Notes: generated from the letters alone by a model not told the origin. A stretch of DNA of 64,000 nt from an uncultured Craurococcus sp. (GCA_902805545.1 CADCTD010000001.1:124001-188000), one strand, 5' to 3'; counted from the stretch's first letter, positions 1-9,856 are shown. A program made the numbers and translations.

Positions 1-63
1 GCCTGGGAAGTCGGCCTCGCCTGCGGCGGCAAGCTGAAGGTCTTCGTGGAGAAGCTCTCGTGA
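1..63 (+). CDS. XdhC/CoxI family protein, N-terminal-type domain (C-terminal end only, truncated by window edge)
   Basis: Frame 1 reads AWEVGLACGGKLKVFVEKLS*; GLxCGG is the XdhC_CoxI signature; GTGA overlap with the next CDS. Confidence 0.7.
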   Translation, partial: AWEVGLACGGKLKVFVEKLS

Positions 64-764
64 CTCCCGAGACCCTCGCCGCGCTGGAGGCGGCGAAGGC
101 GGCCAAGCGCCCGGTCGCCCTGCTGACCCGCCTCTCGGATGGCACGCAGCATCTCTGGCCGGAGGCGGAGGTCCCGGCCCCCCTCGCCGAGGCCGCGGCG
201 AAGGCGCTCGCCGATGACGCCGCCGCCAACCTCACCCTCGATGGCGAGGCCTGGTTCATCCACCCGCACAATCCGCCGCTGCGGCTGATCGTCGTCGGCG
301 CGGTCCATATCGCCCAGGCCCTGGTGCCGATGGCCCAGGCCGCCGGCTATGCGGTGACGGTGGTCGATCCCCGCCGCGCCTGGGCGACGGCCGAGCGCTT
401 CCCCGGCATCACGCTCATCCATGAATGGACCGACGATGCGGTCGCCGCCCTCGCCCCCGATGCCCGCAGCGCCGTCGTGACGCTGACCCACGACCCCAAG
501 CTCGACGACCCCGCGCTCGACGCCGCGCTGACCTCGGACTGCTTCTATATCGGCGCCCTCGGCAGCCGCCGCACCCACGCCAAGCGCGTCGCCCGCCTCA
601 CCGAGGCGGGCCACTCCGCCGAGGCCATCGCCCGCATCCACGCCCCCGTCGGCCTCAACATCGAGGCGGTGACGGCGCCCGAGATCGCGCTGTCGATCCT
701 CGCCGAGGTGGTGGCGACCCGGCGCGGCGCGGCGCTGGCCCGCCGGCCGGCGCTCGCCGCATGA
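60..764 (+). CDS. XdhC family protein (Rossmann, XdhC_C-type domain)
   Basis: GTG start; LIVVGAVHIAQALVPMAQAAGYAVTVVDPR and YIGALGSRRTHAKR motifs typical of XdhC_C. Confidence 0.88.
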   Translation: MTPETLAALEAAKAAKRPVALLTRLSDGTQHLWPEAEVPAPLAEAAAKALADDAAANLTLDGEAWFIHPHNPPLRLIVVGAVHIAQALVPMAQAAGYAVTVVDPRRAWATAERFPGITLIHEWTDDAVAALAPDARSAVVTLTHDPKLDDPALDAALTSDCFYIGALGSRRTHAKRVARLTEAGHSAEAIARIHAPVGLNIEAVTAPEIALSILAEVVATRRGAALARRPALAA

Positions 765-2404
765 TCTTCGGCCCTACCCCGCTCGACGAGGCACGCGGCG
801 CCGTCCTCGCCCATACCGTCCGCCTGCCCGGCCGGGTGCTGAAGAAGGGGACGGTGCTCGACCAGGGCGCCATCGCCGCCTTGCAGGGCGCGGGGCTCGG
901 CAGCGTCATCGCCGCCCGGCTGGAGTCCGGCGAGGTGCCGGAGGACGAGGCCGCGGACCGCCTCTCCAATGCGCTGATGGGCCCGCTGCTTGCCCGCTCG
1001 CGCGCCTCCACCGGCCGGGTCAACATCCTGGCCGATGCCGCCGGGCTGCTGGTGGTCGACCCCACCACCATCAACCGCCTGAACGCGCTCGACGAGTCGC
1101 TCACCGTCGCCACCCTCGCCTCGCATATCCCCGTCTCGGCGAAGGAGATGCTGGCGACCATCAAGGTCATCCCCTTCGCCACCCCCGGCCCGGTGCTGGA
1201 AGTGGCCGAGTTGATCGCCCGCACCGGCCCGCCCGCCCTCTCGCTGCATCCCTTCCGCCCGCTGAAGGTCGGCCTCGTGCTGACCGAGCTGCCCGGGGTG
1301 AAGGAGAGCGTGATGGAAGGCGCCATCGAGGCGACGCGGGACCGGGTGGAGGCGCTCTGCGGCAGCCTCCTTCCCCCCGAGCGAACCCGGCACGAGACGC
1401 AACCGATCTCCGATGCGCTGAACCGCCTGCGCCGCGCCGGGGCCGAGCTGCTGCTGATCGCCGGCGCCTCCGCCGTGGTGGACAGGCGCGACGTCGGCCC
1501 GGCCGGCATCGTCCGCTCCGGCGGCGCGATCGATCATTTCGGCATGCCGGTCGATCCCGGCAACCTGATCTGCCTCGGCCGCATCGACGCGATCCCGGCC
1601 CTCGTCCTCCCCGGCTGCGCCAAGTCGCCGAAGCTGAACGGCATCGACTGGATCCTCCAGCGCCTCTTCGCCGGCCTGCCGGTGACGCCGCGCGATGTCA
1701 TGGGCATGGGCGTCGGCGGCCTGCTGAAGGAGATGGAGGCCCGCCCCCTGCCCCGCGACCACGCCCCGCAGCCCGCCGGTCCCGCCCCGCGCCGCGGCCG
1801 CAAGCTGGCGGCCCTGGTGCTGGCCGCCGGGCGCAGCCGCCGCATGGCGCCGCTCAACAAGCTGCTGGTGCAGGACGACCAGGGCGTCCCCATGGTCGCC
1901 CGCGTGGTGGACAACGCGCTCGCCTCCCGCGCACGCCCCGTGGTGGTGGTCACCGGCTACGAGCATGAGCGGGTGGAGGCGGCGCTCGCCGGCCGCCCCG
2001 TCCTCTTCGCCCATGCCGAGGACTATGCCGAAGGCCTCTCCGCCAGTCTCAAGGCCGGTCTCGGCGCGCTGCCGAAGGATATCGAGGGCGTCGTCATCTG
2101 CCTCGGCGACATGCCGCTCGTCGCCGGGCCGATGATCGACCGGCTGCTGGCGGCCTTCGACCCGGAGGAGGGCCGGTCCATCGTCATGCCGACCTTCCGC
2201 GGCAAGCAGGGCAACCCGATGCTCTGGGCGATGGAGTTCCTGCCGGAAATGATGACCATCACCGGCGACGTCGGCGCCCGCCATCTCGCCGGGAAGCACG
2301 CCGACCGGGTTGCCGAGGTCGAGATGGCCGATGACGCGGTGCTGCGCGATTTCGATACCACCGACGCGCTGCGGAAGGCGCCGGGCTTCGCAAAGGTCAG
2401 GTAG
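761..2404 (+). CDS. Molybdopterin-binding (MoeA-like) / MocA-like NTP-transferase fusion protein
   Basis: ATGA overlap with upstream XdhC; N-terminal molybdopterin-binding-like half, C-terminal LAALVLAAGRSRRMAPLNKLL nucleotidyltransferase signature. Confidence 0.85.
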   Translation: MIFGPTPLDEARGAVLAHTVRLPGRVLKKGTVLDQGAIAALQGAGLGSVIAARLESGEVPEDEAADRLSNALMGPLLARSRASTGRVNILADAAGLLVVDPTTINRLNALDESLTVATLASHIPVSAKEMLATIKVIPFATPGPVLEVAELIARTGPPALSLHPFRPLKVGLVLTELPGVKESVMEGAIEATRDRVEALCGSLLPPERTRHETQPISDALNRLRRAGAELLLIAGASAVVDRRDVGPAGIVRSGGAIDHFGMPVDPGNLICLGRIDAIPALVLPGCAKSPKLNGIDWILQRLFAGLPVTPRDVMGMGVGGLLKEMEARPLPRDHAPQPAGPAPRRGRKLAALVLAAGRSRRMAPLNKLLVQDDQGVPMVARVVDNALASRARPVVVVTGYEHERVEAALAGRPVLFAHAEDYAEGLSASLKAGLGALPKDIEGVVICLGDMPLVAGPMIDRLLAAFDPEEGRSIVMPTFRGKQGNPMLWAMEFLPEMMTITGDVGARHLAGKHADRVAEVEMADDAVLRDFDTTDALRKAPGFAKVR

Positions 2405-3686
2405 AGGCCGCGCGAACCCACTCCGCCCAGGCCAGGGCCTCCCGGTCCTGGCCGAAGCCGGTGACGATCTGTGCCCCGAGCGGCAGCCCCTTCGGTCCGG
2501 TGCCGACCGGCACCGTCACGCAGGGGACATGCAGCAGCGTCCAGAGCGAGTTGAAGGCCGGGTCGCCGGTCCAGCCGAGCCCCTCCGGCGCCTCGCCCGG
2601 GGCGCTCGGCGTCAGTATCGCGTCGTACCCGGCGATGACATCTGCGAAGGCCGCCCGCGCCGCGGCGAAGGCGGTCCGCCCCGCCGCCAGCGCCGCCCGC
2701 CCCTGGCCGAGGCCCCATTCCATCCGCTCCCGCAACCCTTCGGAGAGCTGCGCCGCCGCATGGTCCATCTCCCAGGCCAGCGCCTCGGCCGACTCTCCGT
2801 TCATGACCAGAGCATGCGCCTCGAGCCCGGCGATGACGGCCGCGGGCAGCTCCACCGCCTCCACCCTGGCCCCGGACCGCGCCGCCGCGGCGGCTACCCG
2901 CTCGATCGCCTCCCGCGTCTCCGCCGCCGCCTGATCCGCCGTCGGCCCCCAGCAGAGGCCAAGCCGCGGCGCCTGCCCCGGCCGGCTCTCCGGCGCGCCA
3001 TAATCCCCGCCCGTCAGCCCGGCCATGGCCAGCGCCGCATCGCCCACGCTGCCGGCGATGACGCCGATCGTGTCGAGGGATTCCGCCATCACCTTCATCC
3101 CAGCCCGATGAAGGGTGCCGAAGGACGGCTTGAACCCGACCGCCCCGCAATAGGCCGCCGGCCGGATGATGCTGCCCGCCGTCTGCGTGCCGAAGCCGGC
3201 ATGGAAGAACCCGGCCCCCGCCCCCGCCGCCGAACCGGAGGAGGAGCCGCCCGGCGTATGCGCCGGATTGTGCGGATTGGCCGTCGCCCCCGGATGCCGG
3301 GTGGCGAATTCCGTGGTGACCGTCTTGCCGAGGATCACCGCCCCCGCCCGCCGCGCCAGGGCGACGCAGGCCGCATCGGCTCTCGGCCGGTGCCCGGCCC
3401 AGACGGCCGAGCCGTATTGCGAGGGCTGGTCCGCTGTATCCAGCACGTCCTTCACCCCGAAGGCGAGGCCCGCGAGCGGCCCCGCCCGCCCCGCCTTCAG
3501 CGCCCTGTCGACCGCCGCCGCCTGGCGCAGCGCCAGGGCCGGGTCGAGATGGATGAAGGCGCGGACCTCCGGCTCCCGCGCCGCGATCCGGGCGAGCAGC
3601 GCCTCGGTCAGTGCGGTGACGGAGAGGCGGCCGTCGCGGATGCGCCGGGCGGCGTCGGTGGCGGAGAGGGTCGCGGGATCGGTCAT
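2397..3686 (-). CDS. Amidase (amidase signature family)
   Basis: GGSSSGSAAGAGAGF and FGTQTAGSIIRPAAYCG amidase signature; K-S-S triad context. Confidence 0.93.
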   Translation of the reverse strand: MTDPATLSATDAARRIRDGRLSVTALTEALLARIAAREPEVRAFIHLDPALALRQAAAVDRALKAGRAGPLAGLAFGVKDVLDTADQPSQYGSAVWAGHRPRADAACVALARRAGAVILGKTVTTEFATRHPGATANPHNPAHTPGGSSSGSAAGAGAGFFHAGFGTQTAGSIIRPAAYCGAVGFKPSFGTLHRAGMKVMAESLDTIGVIAGSVGDAALAMAGLTGGDYGAPESRPGQAPRLGLCWGPTADQAAAETREAIERVAAAAARSGARVEAVELPAAVIAGLEAHALVMNGESAEALAWEMDHAAAQLSEGLRERMEWGLGQGRAALAAGRTAFAAARAAFADVIAGYDAILTPSAPGEAPEGLGWTGDPAFNSLWTLLHVPCVTVPVGTGPKGLPLGAQIVTGFGQDREALAWAEWVRAAST

Positions 3687-3809
3687 GGCTCGAGCTTAGG
3701 CCAAAGGCCGGAGGGCGCGACAGCGTCCGCGGAGGCAATCGGCCGGCAAAAGCATCGCCCTCCGCAACGCCGCTGGCGCCGGCCCCGCCGTGCCCCCAGA
3801 TTGCCGCCA

Positions 3810-4334
3810 ATGCCCTCCTCCATCCGCGTGGCCGAGGCGCCGAATGGTGCGCTCACCTACGCCGTCCCGCTGCCGCCCGAGCGCCTGCCCCCCGTCGCCC
3901 CGCGCCAGCTCCTGGCTGCCTGGGAGCTGGCGCGCGAGGCCGCCGGCCGCCAGGAATGGGGCAAGCCCCGCCGCCTGCTCTTTCCCCGCGTCGAGGGGGA
4001 GCCGATGGAGCTCGCCATCGCCGACCGCGACGCCGCCGCCTGGGCCGAGGCCATCGACTCGGCGGTCGGCCTCGACACGATCAGCGGCCTCAGCCTCTGC
4101 CTCCGCCTGCTCGCCCTGGTCGAGATCCTTGGCCGGGCACCCTGGCTGGCCGCACTTTTCGCCGTCAGCCGCCAGGGAATCGACCTGCATCCGGCCCTGC
4201 TCTCCGCAGCGGCCGCCATGCCGCTGGACGCCGGGGCGCGGTTCGACGAAACCGGTCTCCGTCGGCTATTGTCCCGGCCGCTGCCCCAGGGCTCTCCCCC
4301 GGGCGGCGCTTCGAGCCTGGGCCGCATCGCATGA
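3810..4334 (+). CDS. Hypothetical protein
   Basis: 175-codon ORF, ATGA overlap with the following lipoprotein gene. Confidence 0.6.
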   Translation: MPSSIRVAEAPNGALTYAVPLPPERLPPVAPRQLLAAWELAREAAGRQEWGKPRRLLFPRVEGEPMELAIADRDAAAWAEAIDSAVGLDTISGLSLCLRLLALVEILGRAPWLAALFAVSRQGIDLHPALLSAAAAMPLDAGARFDETGLRRLLSRPLPQGSPPGGASSLGRIA

Positions 4335-4741
4335 CGGATGACCTGATGACACGCCTCCTCCCGATCGGCCTGCTCGCCCTGCTCGCCGCCTGCGCCGGCA
4401 GGCCGGACCCGGCCGTGGTGCCGCTGGCGGGCAATGCCGCGCCCTCCCGCGCCGCCATCGCCCCCGGGCCCGGCGCCGTCCCCACCGTGCCGCCGCCGAG
4501 CGCCGCGCTCCGCGACCAGGCCGCGCTCGCCGCCGCCTGCCGCGCCGATGCCGACCGTATCGTCACCTTCCGCGACCGTGGCCAGCTGATGCGCGAGGAT
4601 GAGCGCGACGCCCGCATCGGCACCGATTCCAGCATCTATGCCCGCCGCGGCGAGACCGACCGGCTGGGGCGCATCTTCGAGCGCGACCGCCTCGCCGCCG
4701 ACTGCGTGCAGGAGAACACCCGGACCCCGCCGCAGCGCTGA
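4331..4741 (+). CDS. Small putative lipoprotein
   Basis: N-terminal signal with lipobox LLALLAAC; overlaps upstream stop; MTRLLPIG at 4346 is an alternative start. Confidence 0.6.
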   Translation: MTDDLMTRLLPIGLLALLAACAGRPDPAVVPLAGNAAPSRAAIAPGPGAVPTVPPPSAALRDQAALAAACRADADRIVTFRDRGQLMREDERDARIGTDSSIYARRGETDRLGRIFERDRLAADCVQENTRTPPQR

Positions 4742-4841
4742 TGGCCATCCGCGGCTCGGGGCGAGCTTCGGTCCGGCCGATCCACCGGACCGGCGGCATC
4801 GGATCGCCCGAACCGGAGGACAGATCGGGGTCCGCGGGCCG

Positions 4842-6095
4842 GTGCGCAGGGAGACCGCCATAGGCGCCTTCGGCGCGCTGGGCCGCGCCCTCTCGCATCG
4901 CGACGCGCGGCTCTTCTTCGGCGCCTCGCTCACCTCCTGGACCGGGCTCTGGATCCATCAGATCGCCGTCGCCTGGCTGGCCTGGGAGCTGACGAAGAGC
5001 GCCTTCTGGGTCGGCATGGTCGCTTTCTGTGACCTGGCGCCGGCCGTCATCTTCAGCCCGATCGCCGGCGCCGTCGCCGACCGGATGGACCGGGTGAAGC
5101 TCACCATGGCTGCGCAGGCGACCATCGCCCTCGAAGCTGCCGCGGTCGGCACGCTGCTCGCCACCGGCCATCTCGGCATCGGCCTGCTGCTGGCGCTGGA
5201 GGTGCTGAAGGGCACCGCCTCCTCATTCGCCCAGCCGGCGCGGCAGAGCCTGATGCCCGGCCTCGTCCCGCGCGCCGACCTGCCGGCCGCCGTCGCCTGC
5301 AATTCGCTCTGCTTCAATGTCGCCCGCTTCATCGGCCCCGCCATCGCCGGGCCGCTGATCGCCACCTCCGGCGTCGTGCCCGCCGTCTTCCTCAACAGCA
5401 TCGCCTATCTCGTGGCGACGCTGACCATGCCCAGGCTCCGCGTCGAGGCCGCGCAGCGCCGCGGCCATGTGCCGGAAGGCAGCGTCCTCGCCGAGACCGT
5501 CGCCGGCTTCCGCTATGCCGGGAGGCATCCGGGCATCGGCCCGCTGCTCGGCTTCGCCGCCGTGGCTGCGGTGCTGATGCGCGGTGTGCAGGAAATCCTG
5601 CCACCCTTCGTCGAGCGGCTCTTCGAGCGGGGTGCGGAGGGGCTGGCCATGCTGACGGCCTGCATCGGCATCGGCGCGCTCTTCTCCGGCCTCTGGGTCG
5701 CCGGCCGCGGCAAGCTGGAGGGGGCGGTGACGCTCGCCGTCCTGGCCGCCGCCTGCCAGGCGGTATTCACCATCGGCTTCGCGGCGACGGGCGTCTTCCC
5801 CTTCGCCCTGCTTTGCGCCGCGCTGATGGGCGCCAGCGCCTCGGTGCATGGCATCCTGGTCCAGACGCTGGTGCAGAACGCCGCCGACCCGGCGATGCGT
5901 GGCCGGGTGCTGAGCCTCTGGGGCATGATCGTCCGCGCCTGCCCGGCGAGCGGGGCGCTGGCGCTCGGCGTGGCGGGCGAGTTCCTCGGCCTCCGCTGGC
6001 CGACCATCGGCGCCATGCTGGCCGCGCTGCTCGTGGTGGGCTGGGGCTGGCGGCGGAAGCCTGCGATGGTGGCGGCGCTCGAGACGAGAAGCTGA
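4842..6095 (+). CDS. MFS transporter (EntS/MFS_3-like)
   Basis: Multiple hydrophobic helices; MFS_3-like DARLFFGASLTSWTGLWIHQIAVAWLAWELT; start codon assumed GTG at 4842. Confidence 0.85.
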   Translation: MRRETAIGAFGALGRALSHRDARLFFGASLTSWTGLWIHQIAVAWLAWELTKSAFWVGMVAFCDLAPAVIFSPIAGAVADRMDRVKLTMAAQATIALEAAAVGTLLATGHLGIGLLLALEVLKGTASSFAQPARQSLMPGLVPRADLPAAVACNSLCFNVARFIGPAIAGPLIATSGVVPAVFLNSIAYLVATLTMPRLRVEAAQRRGHVPEGSVLAETVAGFRYAGRHPGIGPLLGFAAVAAVLMRGVQEILPPFVERLFERGAEGLAMLTACIGIGALFSGLWVAGRGKLEGAVTLAVLAAACQAVFTIGFAATGVFPFALLCAALMGASASVHGILVQTLVQNAADPAMRGRVLSLWGMIVRACPASGALALGVAGEFLGLRWPTIGAMLAALLVVGWGWRRKPAMVAALETRS

Positions 6096-6112
6096 CCGGA
6101 GGAAACAAGACC

Positions 6113-7228
6113 ATGGACGACCTGCCGCTCCCCGCCGGCATAAGCGCGCGCTTCCTCGACGGCATCAACGGATTGCGGATGCATGTGCTCGAGGCCGGCG
6201 ACCCGGACGCGCCCTGCCTGCTGCTGCTGCACGGCTTCCCGGAACTCGCCTTCTCCTGGCGCAAGGCAATGCTGCCGCTGGCCGAGGCCGGCTACCACGT
6301 CGTGGCCCCCGACCAGCGCGGCTATGGCCGCACCACCGGCTGGAGCGCCGATTATGACGGCGACCTCGCCCCCTTCCGCCCCTTCAACCTGGTACGGGAT
6401 GCGATGGGGCTGCTCGCTGCCCTCGGCCATGACGGCGTCGCGGCGGTAGTCGGCCACGACTTCGGCTCGCCCATCGCCGCCTGGTGTGCGGTCCTGCGCC
6501 CCGACCTGTTTCGCCGTGTCGTGCTGATGAGCGCGCCCTTCGCCGGCCCTCCCGCCCTGCCGCAGGGCAGCGCGCCTCGCAGCGCGGCGCCCGACATCCA
6601 CGCCGCCCTGGCCGCCCTGCCGCGTCCGCGCAAGCACTATCAGTGGTACTACTCCACCCGCGAGGCCAATGCGGAGATGCAGCACGCCCCGCAGGGGCTG
6701 CATGCCTTCCTCCGCGCCTATTACCATGCGAAGAGCGCCGACTGGCCGGAGAACCGCCCCTTCCCCCTCGCCGGCTGGACCGCGGAGGAGCTGGCGAAGC
6801 TCCCCGGCTACTACGTCATGGACCTGGCGAAGGGCATGGCCGAGCAGGTCGCTCCTGACATGCCCCCGCCAGACTCCGTCGCCGCCAACCGCTGGCTGCC
6901 CGAGGCGGAGCTTGCCGTCTATGCGGCGGAGTATGCCCGCACCGGCTTCCAGGGCGGGCTGCAATGGTACCGCTGCAACACCAGCCGCCGCTTCGAGGCG
7001 GAGCACCAGCTGATGGCCGGCCGCCGCATCGCCCAGCCCTCGCTCTTCATCGCCGGCGCCAGCGACTGGGGCATCCGCCAGGTGCCCGGTGCGCTGGAGC
7101 GCATGCAGCGCGAGGCCTGCTCCGACATGCGCGGCTGCCACCTGATCGAGGGCGCAGGCCATTGGGTGCAGCAGGAGCAGCCGGAGCGGACGGTCGCGCA
7201 TCTGCTCGACTTCCTCCGCTCTTCCTGA
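6113..7228 (+). CDS. Alpha/beta hydrolase (epoxide hydrolase-like)
   Basis: LLLLHGFPE, VVAPDQRGYGRT, VGHDFGSPIA motifs; GGAGG-like RBS upstream. Confidence 0.88.
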   Translation: MDDLPLPAGISARFLDGINGLRMHVLEAGDPDAPCLLLLHGFPELAFSWRKAMLPLAEAGYHVVAPDQRGYGRTTGWSADYDGDLAPFRPFNLVRDAMGLLAALGHDGVAAVVGHDFGSPIAAWCAVLRPDLFRRVVLMSAPFAGPPALPQGSAPRSAAPDIHAALAALPRPRKHYQWYYSTREANAEMQHAPQGLHAFLRAYYHAKSADWPENRPFPLAGWTAEELAKLPGYYVMDLAKGMAEQVAPDMPPPDSVAANRWLPEAELAVYAAEYARTGFQGGLQWYRCNTSRRFEAEHQLMAGRRIAQPSLFIAGASDWGIRQVPGALERMQREACSDMRGCHLIEGAGHWVQQEQPERTVAHLLDFLRSS

Positions 7229-7277
7229 CCGGCAGCGGCACCGATAGTCTCCCGGCCGGAATGCAGGACACCTCGTC

Positions 7278-8252
7278 ATGTTGAACACCGCGATCGTCGG
7301 CATGGGCCGCTGGGGCCGCACCCTGGTGGAGAGCGTGCAGCGGAAGAACGGCGCGGGCCTCCGCTTCGTCGCCGGCACCACCGGCACCCTATCCAAGGCC
7401 GAGACCTGGGCCGCCGAGCAGGGCATCCGGCTGCATCCCGACTATGCCGCGATGCTCGCCGACCCCGAGGTGCAGGCGGTGGCGCTGGCCACGCCGCACA
7501 AGCAGCATGCCGAGCAGGTCATCGCCGCGGCCGCCGCCGGCAAGCATGTCTTCGTCGAGAAGCCCTTCACCCTCAGCCGCGCCTCCGCCGAGGCCTGCGT
7601 CGCCGCCTGCCGCGGGGCGGGCGTGGTGCTGGCGCTCGGCCACAACCGCCGCTTCCTGCCGGCCACGCTCGAGATGAAGCGCATGCTGGCCGAGGGCGCT
7701 CTCGGCACCGTGCTGCATGCGGAAGGGCATATCAGCGGCCCCGGCGCCTTCGGCTGGAAGCCCGGCATGTGGCGCGCCGACCGCGAGGAGAGCCCGCTCG
7801 GCGGCATGGGCGCCATGGGCATCCACATGATCGACATGCTGGTGAACCTGATGGGCCCCTTCGCCGAGGTCACCGTGCAGTCCTTCCCGCGCGTCTCGCC
7901 GCATATCGACGACACCACGGCGATGCTCGCCCGCTTCGCCTCCGGCGCCAGCTGCAACTTCGCCACGCTCTCGCTGACCGCCCGCTACTGGCGCGTCGCC
8001 CTGTTCGGCACCAAGGGCCATCTGGAGATGCAGGGACAGGACCGGCTGGTCTTCACCCCGGTGGAGGGGGCTGGCTGGGCGCGGGACTTCGACAAGGTCG
8101 ACATCGAGGCGGCGGAGCTCGAGGCGTTCGCCGCCGCCGTGGCCGGCGGCCCGGCTTATCCGCTGCCGCTGGAGGAGGCGATCCATGGGGTCGCCGTCTT
8201 CGAGACCATGATCGGCGCCGCCGCCTCCGGGAGCAGCTATGCGATTGCCTGA
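7278..8252 (+). CDS. Gfo/Idh/MocA family oxidoreductase
   Basis: N-terminal NAD-binding GMGRWGRTLVESV, VALATPHKQHAEQ, GKHVFVEKPF motif. Confidence 0.9.
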   Translation: MLNTAIVGMGRWGRTLVESVQRKNGAGLRFVAGTTGTLSKAETWAAEQGIRLHPDYAAMLADPEVQAVALATPHKQHAEQVIAAAAAGKHVFVEKPFTLSRASAEACVAACRGAGVVLALGHNRRFLPATLEMKRMLAEGALGTVLHAEGHISGPGAFGWKPGMWRADREESPLGGMGAMGIHMIDMLVNLMGPFAEVTVQSFPRVSPHIDDTTAMLARFASGASCNFATLSLTARYWRVALFGTKGHLEMQGQDRLVFTPVEGAGWARDFDKVDIEAAELEAFAAAVAGGPAYPLPLEEAIHGVAVFETMIGAAASGSSYAIA

Positions 8253-8318
8253 CCGGCCACGCTTGTCGCTGCTGTAGCAGCGCCCTAGAACGGCCCTTCC
8301 TTGAAGGAGGGGCAGCCG

Positions 8319-8669
8319 ATGTCGAAGATCACCCGCCAGGGCAGCAACGCGATTCTCTCGGGTTCCGTCGAGTACCACAATTTCGTCTACCTGGCCGGCA
8401 TGACCGCCGACGACCTTTCCCAGGACGTCACCGGGCAGACGCAGCAGGTGCTCGCCAAGATCACCGCGGCGCTGGAGGCCAATGGCACCGACACCACCCG
8501 CCTGCTGAGCGCCCAGATCTGGCTGAAGGACATCCGCGACCGCGACGCCATGAACAAGGTCTGGGTCGAGTGGCTCGGCGATGCCGGCCGTCCGGCTCGC
8601 GCCTGCGTCGAGGCCAACATGGCCGACCCTCGCCATCTCGTTGAGATCATGATCACCGCCTGCCGCTGA
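8319..8669 (+). CDS. RidA family protein
   Basis: VYLAGMTADDLSQDVTGQTQQVLAKITAALEANGTDTTRLLSAQIWLKD matches the RidA/YjgF pattern. Confidence 0.88.
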   Translation: MSKITRQGSNAILSGSVEYHNFVYLAGMTADDLSQDVTGQTQQVLAKITAALEANGTDTTRLLSAQIWLKDIRDRDAMNKVWVEWLGDAGRPARACVEANMADPRHLVEIMITACR

Positions 8670-8687
8670 GGGGGCGGGACTCGCAAA

Positions 8688-8715
8688 AGGGCGGCGCCTC
8701 TCGGGGCGCCGCCCT
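8688..8715 (+). terminator. Hairpin terminator candidate downstream of RidA gene
   Basis: 11-bp perfect stem AGGGCGGCGCC / GGCGCCGCCCT, 6-nt loop, 18 nt after stop; weak T tract. Confidence 0.6.
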
Positions 8716-8861
8716 GTTCGCGACTGTGGCACGTATGCCAACACACTGTGGCAGGCCTCATTTCTGAGACCATCCCTAGGACGATCCTCCGTTCACGGAC
8801 CGGTAATCGGCCCCTCTTCCAATAAATCACCCTGCGTTTCGAGATGTTTCGCCGCTCTCGG

Positions 8862-8890
8862 TTGCGCGAGACATTTGCGACCCGGATAAA
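8862..8890 (+). promoter_or_regulatory. Possible sigma70-type promoter of the CHAP-domain gene
   Basis: TTGCGC (8862-8867), 17-bp spacer, GATAAA (8885-8890) inside the lowest-GC stretch of the neighbourhood. Confidence 0.35.
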
Positions 8891-8955
8891 ACCAATTGTG
8901 TCGTGAGGTTACGACCTCGCGAGGGGAAGCGATCCACGCGTGCAGGGGTATTGGG

Positions 8956-9732
8956 ATGCGGATGCATCGGACGGCGATGGCGTGGTGCGTGGTGATCGGT
9001 GCGGTAGCGGCGTCAGGGGACGCCATGGCCGAGCGACGGGACCAGGCCCAGCCGCGCCCCGGCCGGGATGCGGCACGGCAGGTCACCACGGCGTCGCACT
9101 CCGCTCAGGCCATGCCGAACCGCACCGCGCCCCGCCAGCGCACCAACCGCCGCGACCATGCGCGCCTCGCGGCCGCCCCGGCCACCGGAGGCATCTCCTG
9201 CGTCCCCTATGCCCGCGCCGTCACCGGCCTGCAGATCAGCGGCAATGGCGGCGACTGGTGGGGCAATGCCGCCGGTCTCTATGACCGCGGGCAGCGACCG
9301 GAGCCACATTCGGTCATGGCCTTCCGCGCGACGGGTGGCATGACGCGCGGCCATGTCGCCGTGGTGCGCCAGGTGGTCGGCCCCCGCGAGGTCCGCATCG
9401 ACCATGCCAATTGGGCCGGCCCCGGCATCCGCCGCGGCACGGTCATGCAGGATGTCAGCGTGATTGACGTCTCGGACGTCAATGACTGGTCCGAGGTGCG
9501 CGTCCAGGTCGGGCATGACGACAATGCCTTCGGCCGCGTCTATCCGACCTACGGCTTCATCTACAACCGCCCGGATGATGGCGTGAACACCGGCACGGCC
9601 TATGCCGGCATGCAGCTCCATCGCAGCACCCGCTACGAGCAGCTGGCGGAGACGCCGGAGGGCGGCGCCCGCGGCTACAGCCTGCAGGGCCTCGCCCCGC
9701 TCCGCAGCGCCCAGGCCCGCGCCTCCCGCTAG
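8956..9732 (+). CDS. Secreted CHAP-domain protein (putative peptidoglycan amidase/endopeptidase)
   Basis: Signal peptide [39 protein letters not shown] ... [14 protein letters not shown]-type Cys/His motifs; an in-frame upstream start exists at 8896. Confidence 0.8.
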   Translation: MRMHRTAMAWCVVIGAVAASGDAMAERRDQAQPRPGRDAARQVTTASHSAQAMPNRTAPRQRTNRRDHARLAAAPATGGISCVPYARAVTGLQISGNGGDWWGNAAGLYDRGQRPEPHSVMAFRATGGMTRGHVAVVRQVVGPREVRIDHANWAGPGIRRGTVMQDVSVIDVSDVNDWSEVRVQVGHDDNAFGRVYPTYGFIYNRPDDGVNTGTAYAGMQLHRSTRYEQLAETPEGGARGYSLQGLAPLRSAQARASR

Positions 9733-9761
9733 GGATTTCGCACGAAACCGCTGCGCGGCCG

Positions 9762-9779
9762 AAACCGGGGCCCCGGTTT
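9762..9779. terminator. 18-bp perfect palindrome, terminator or operator candidate
   Basis: AAACCGGGGCCCCGGTTT followed by T, 30 nt after CHAP gene stop and upstream of the dipeptide ABC operon. Confidence 0.45.
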
Positions 9780-9856
9780 TGGGCGCGATCGCGTCTTGCG
9801 CCGGCCCGCCGGCATGGCACTGTCGGCGGGATGATGTCCTTCCGTCCGGCCGGCTG

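Noticed and set aside
545-2299. 584-aa minus-strand ORF
   Set aside because: Antisense to XdhC and the MoeA/MocA fusion, which have clear domain motifs.
4842-6095. Start at 4599 as in the ORF track
   Set aside because: The first part of that frame overlaps the lipoprotein gene in another frame and lacks MFS-like sequence; GTG 4842 fits better.
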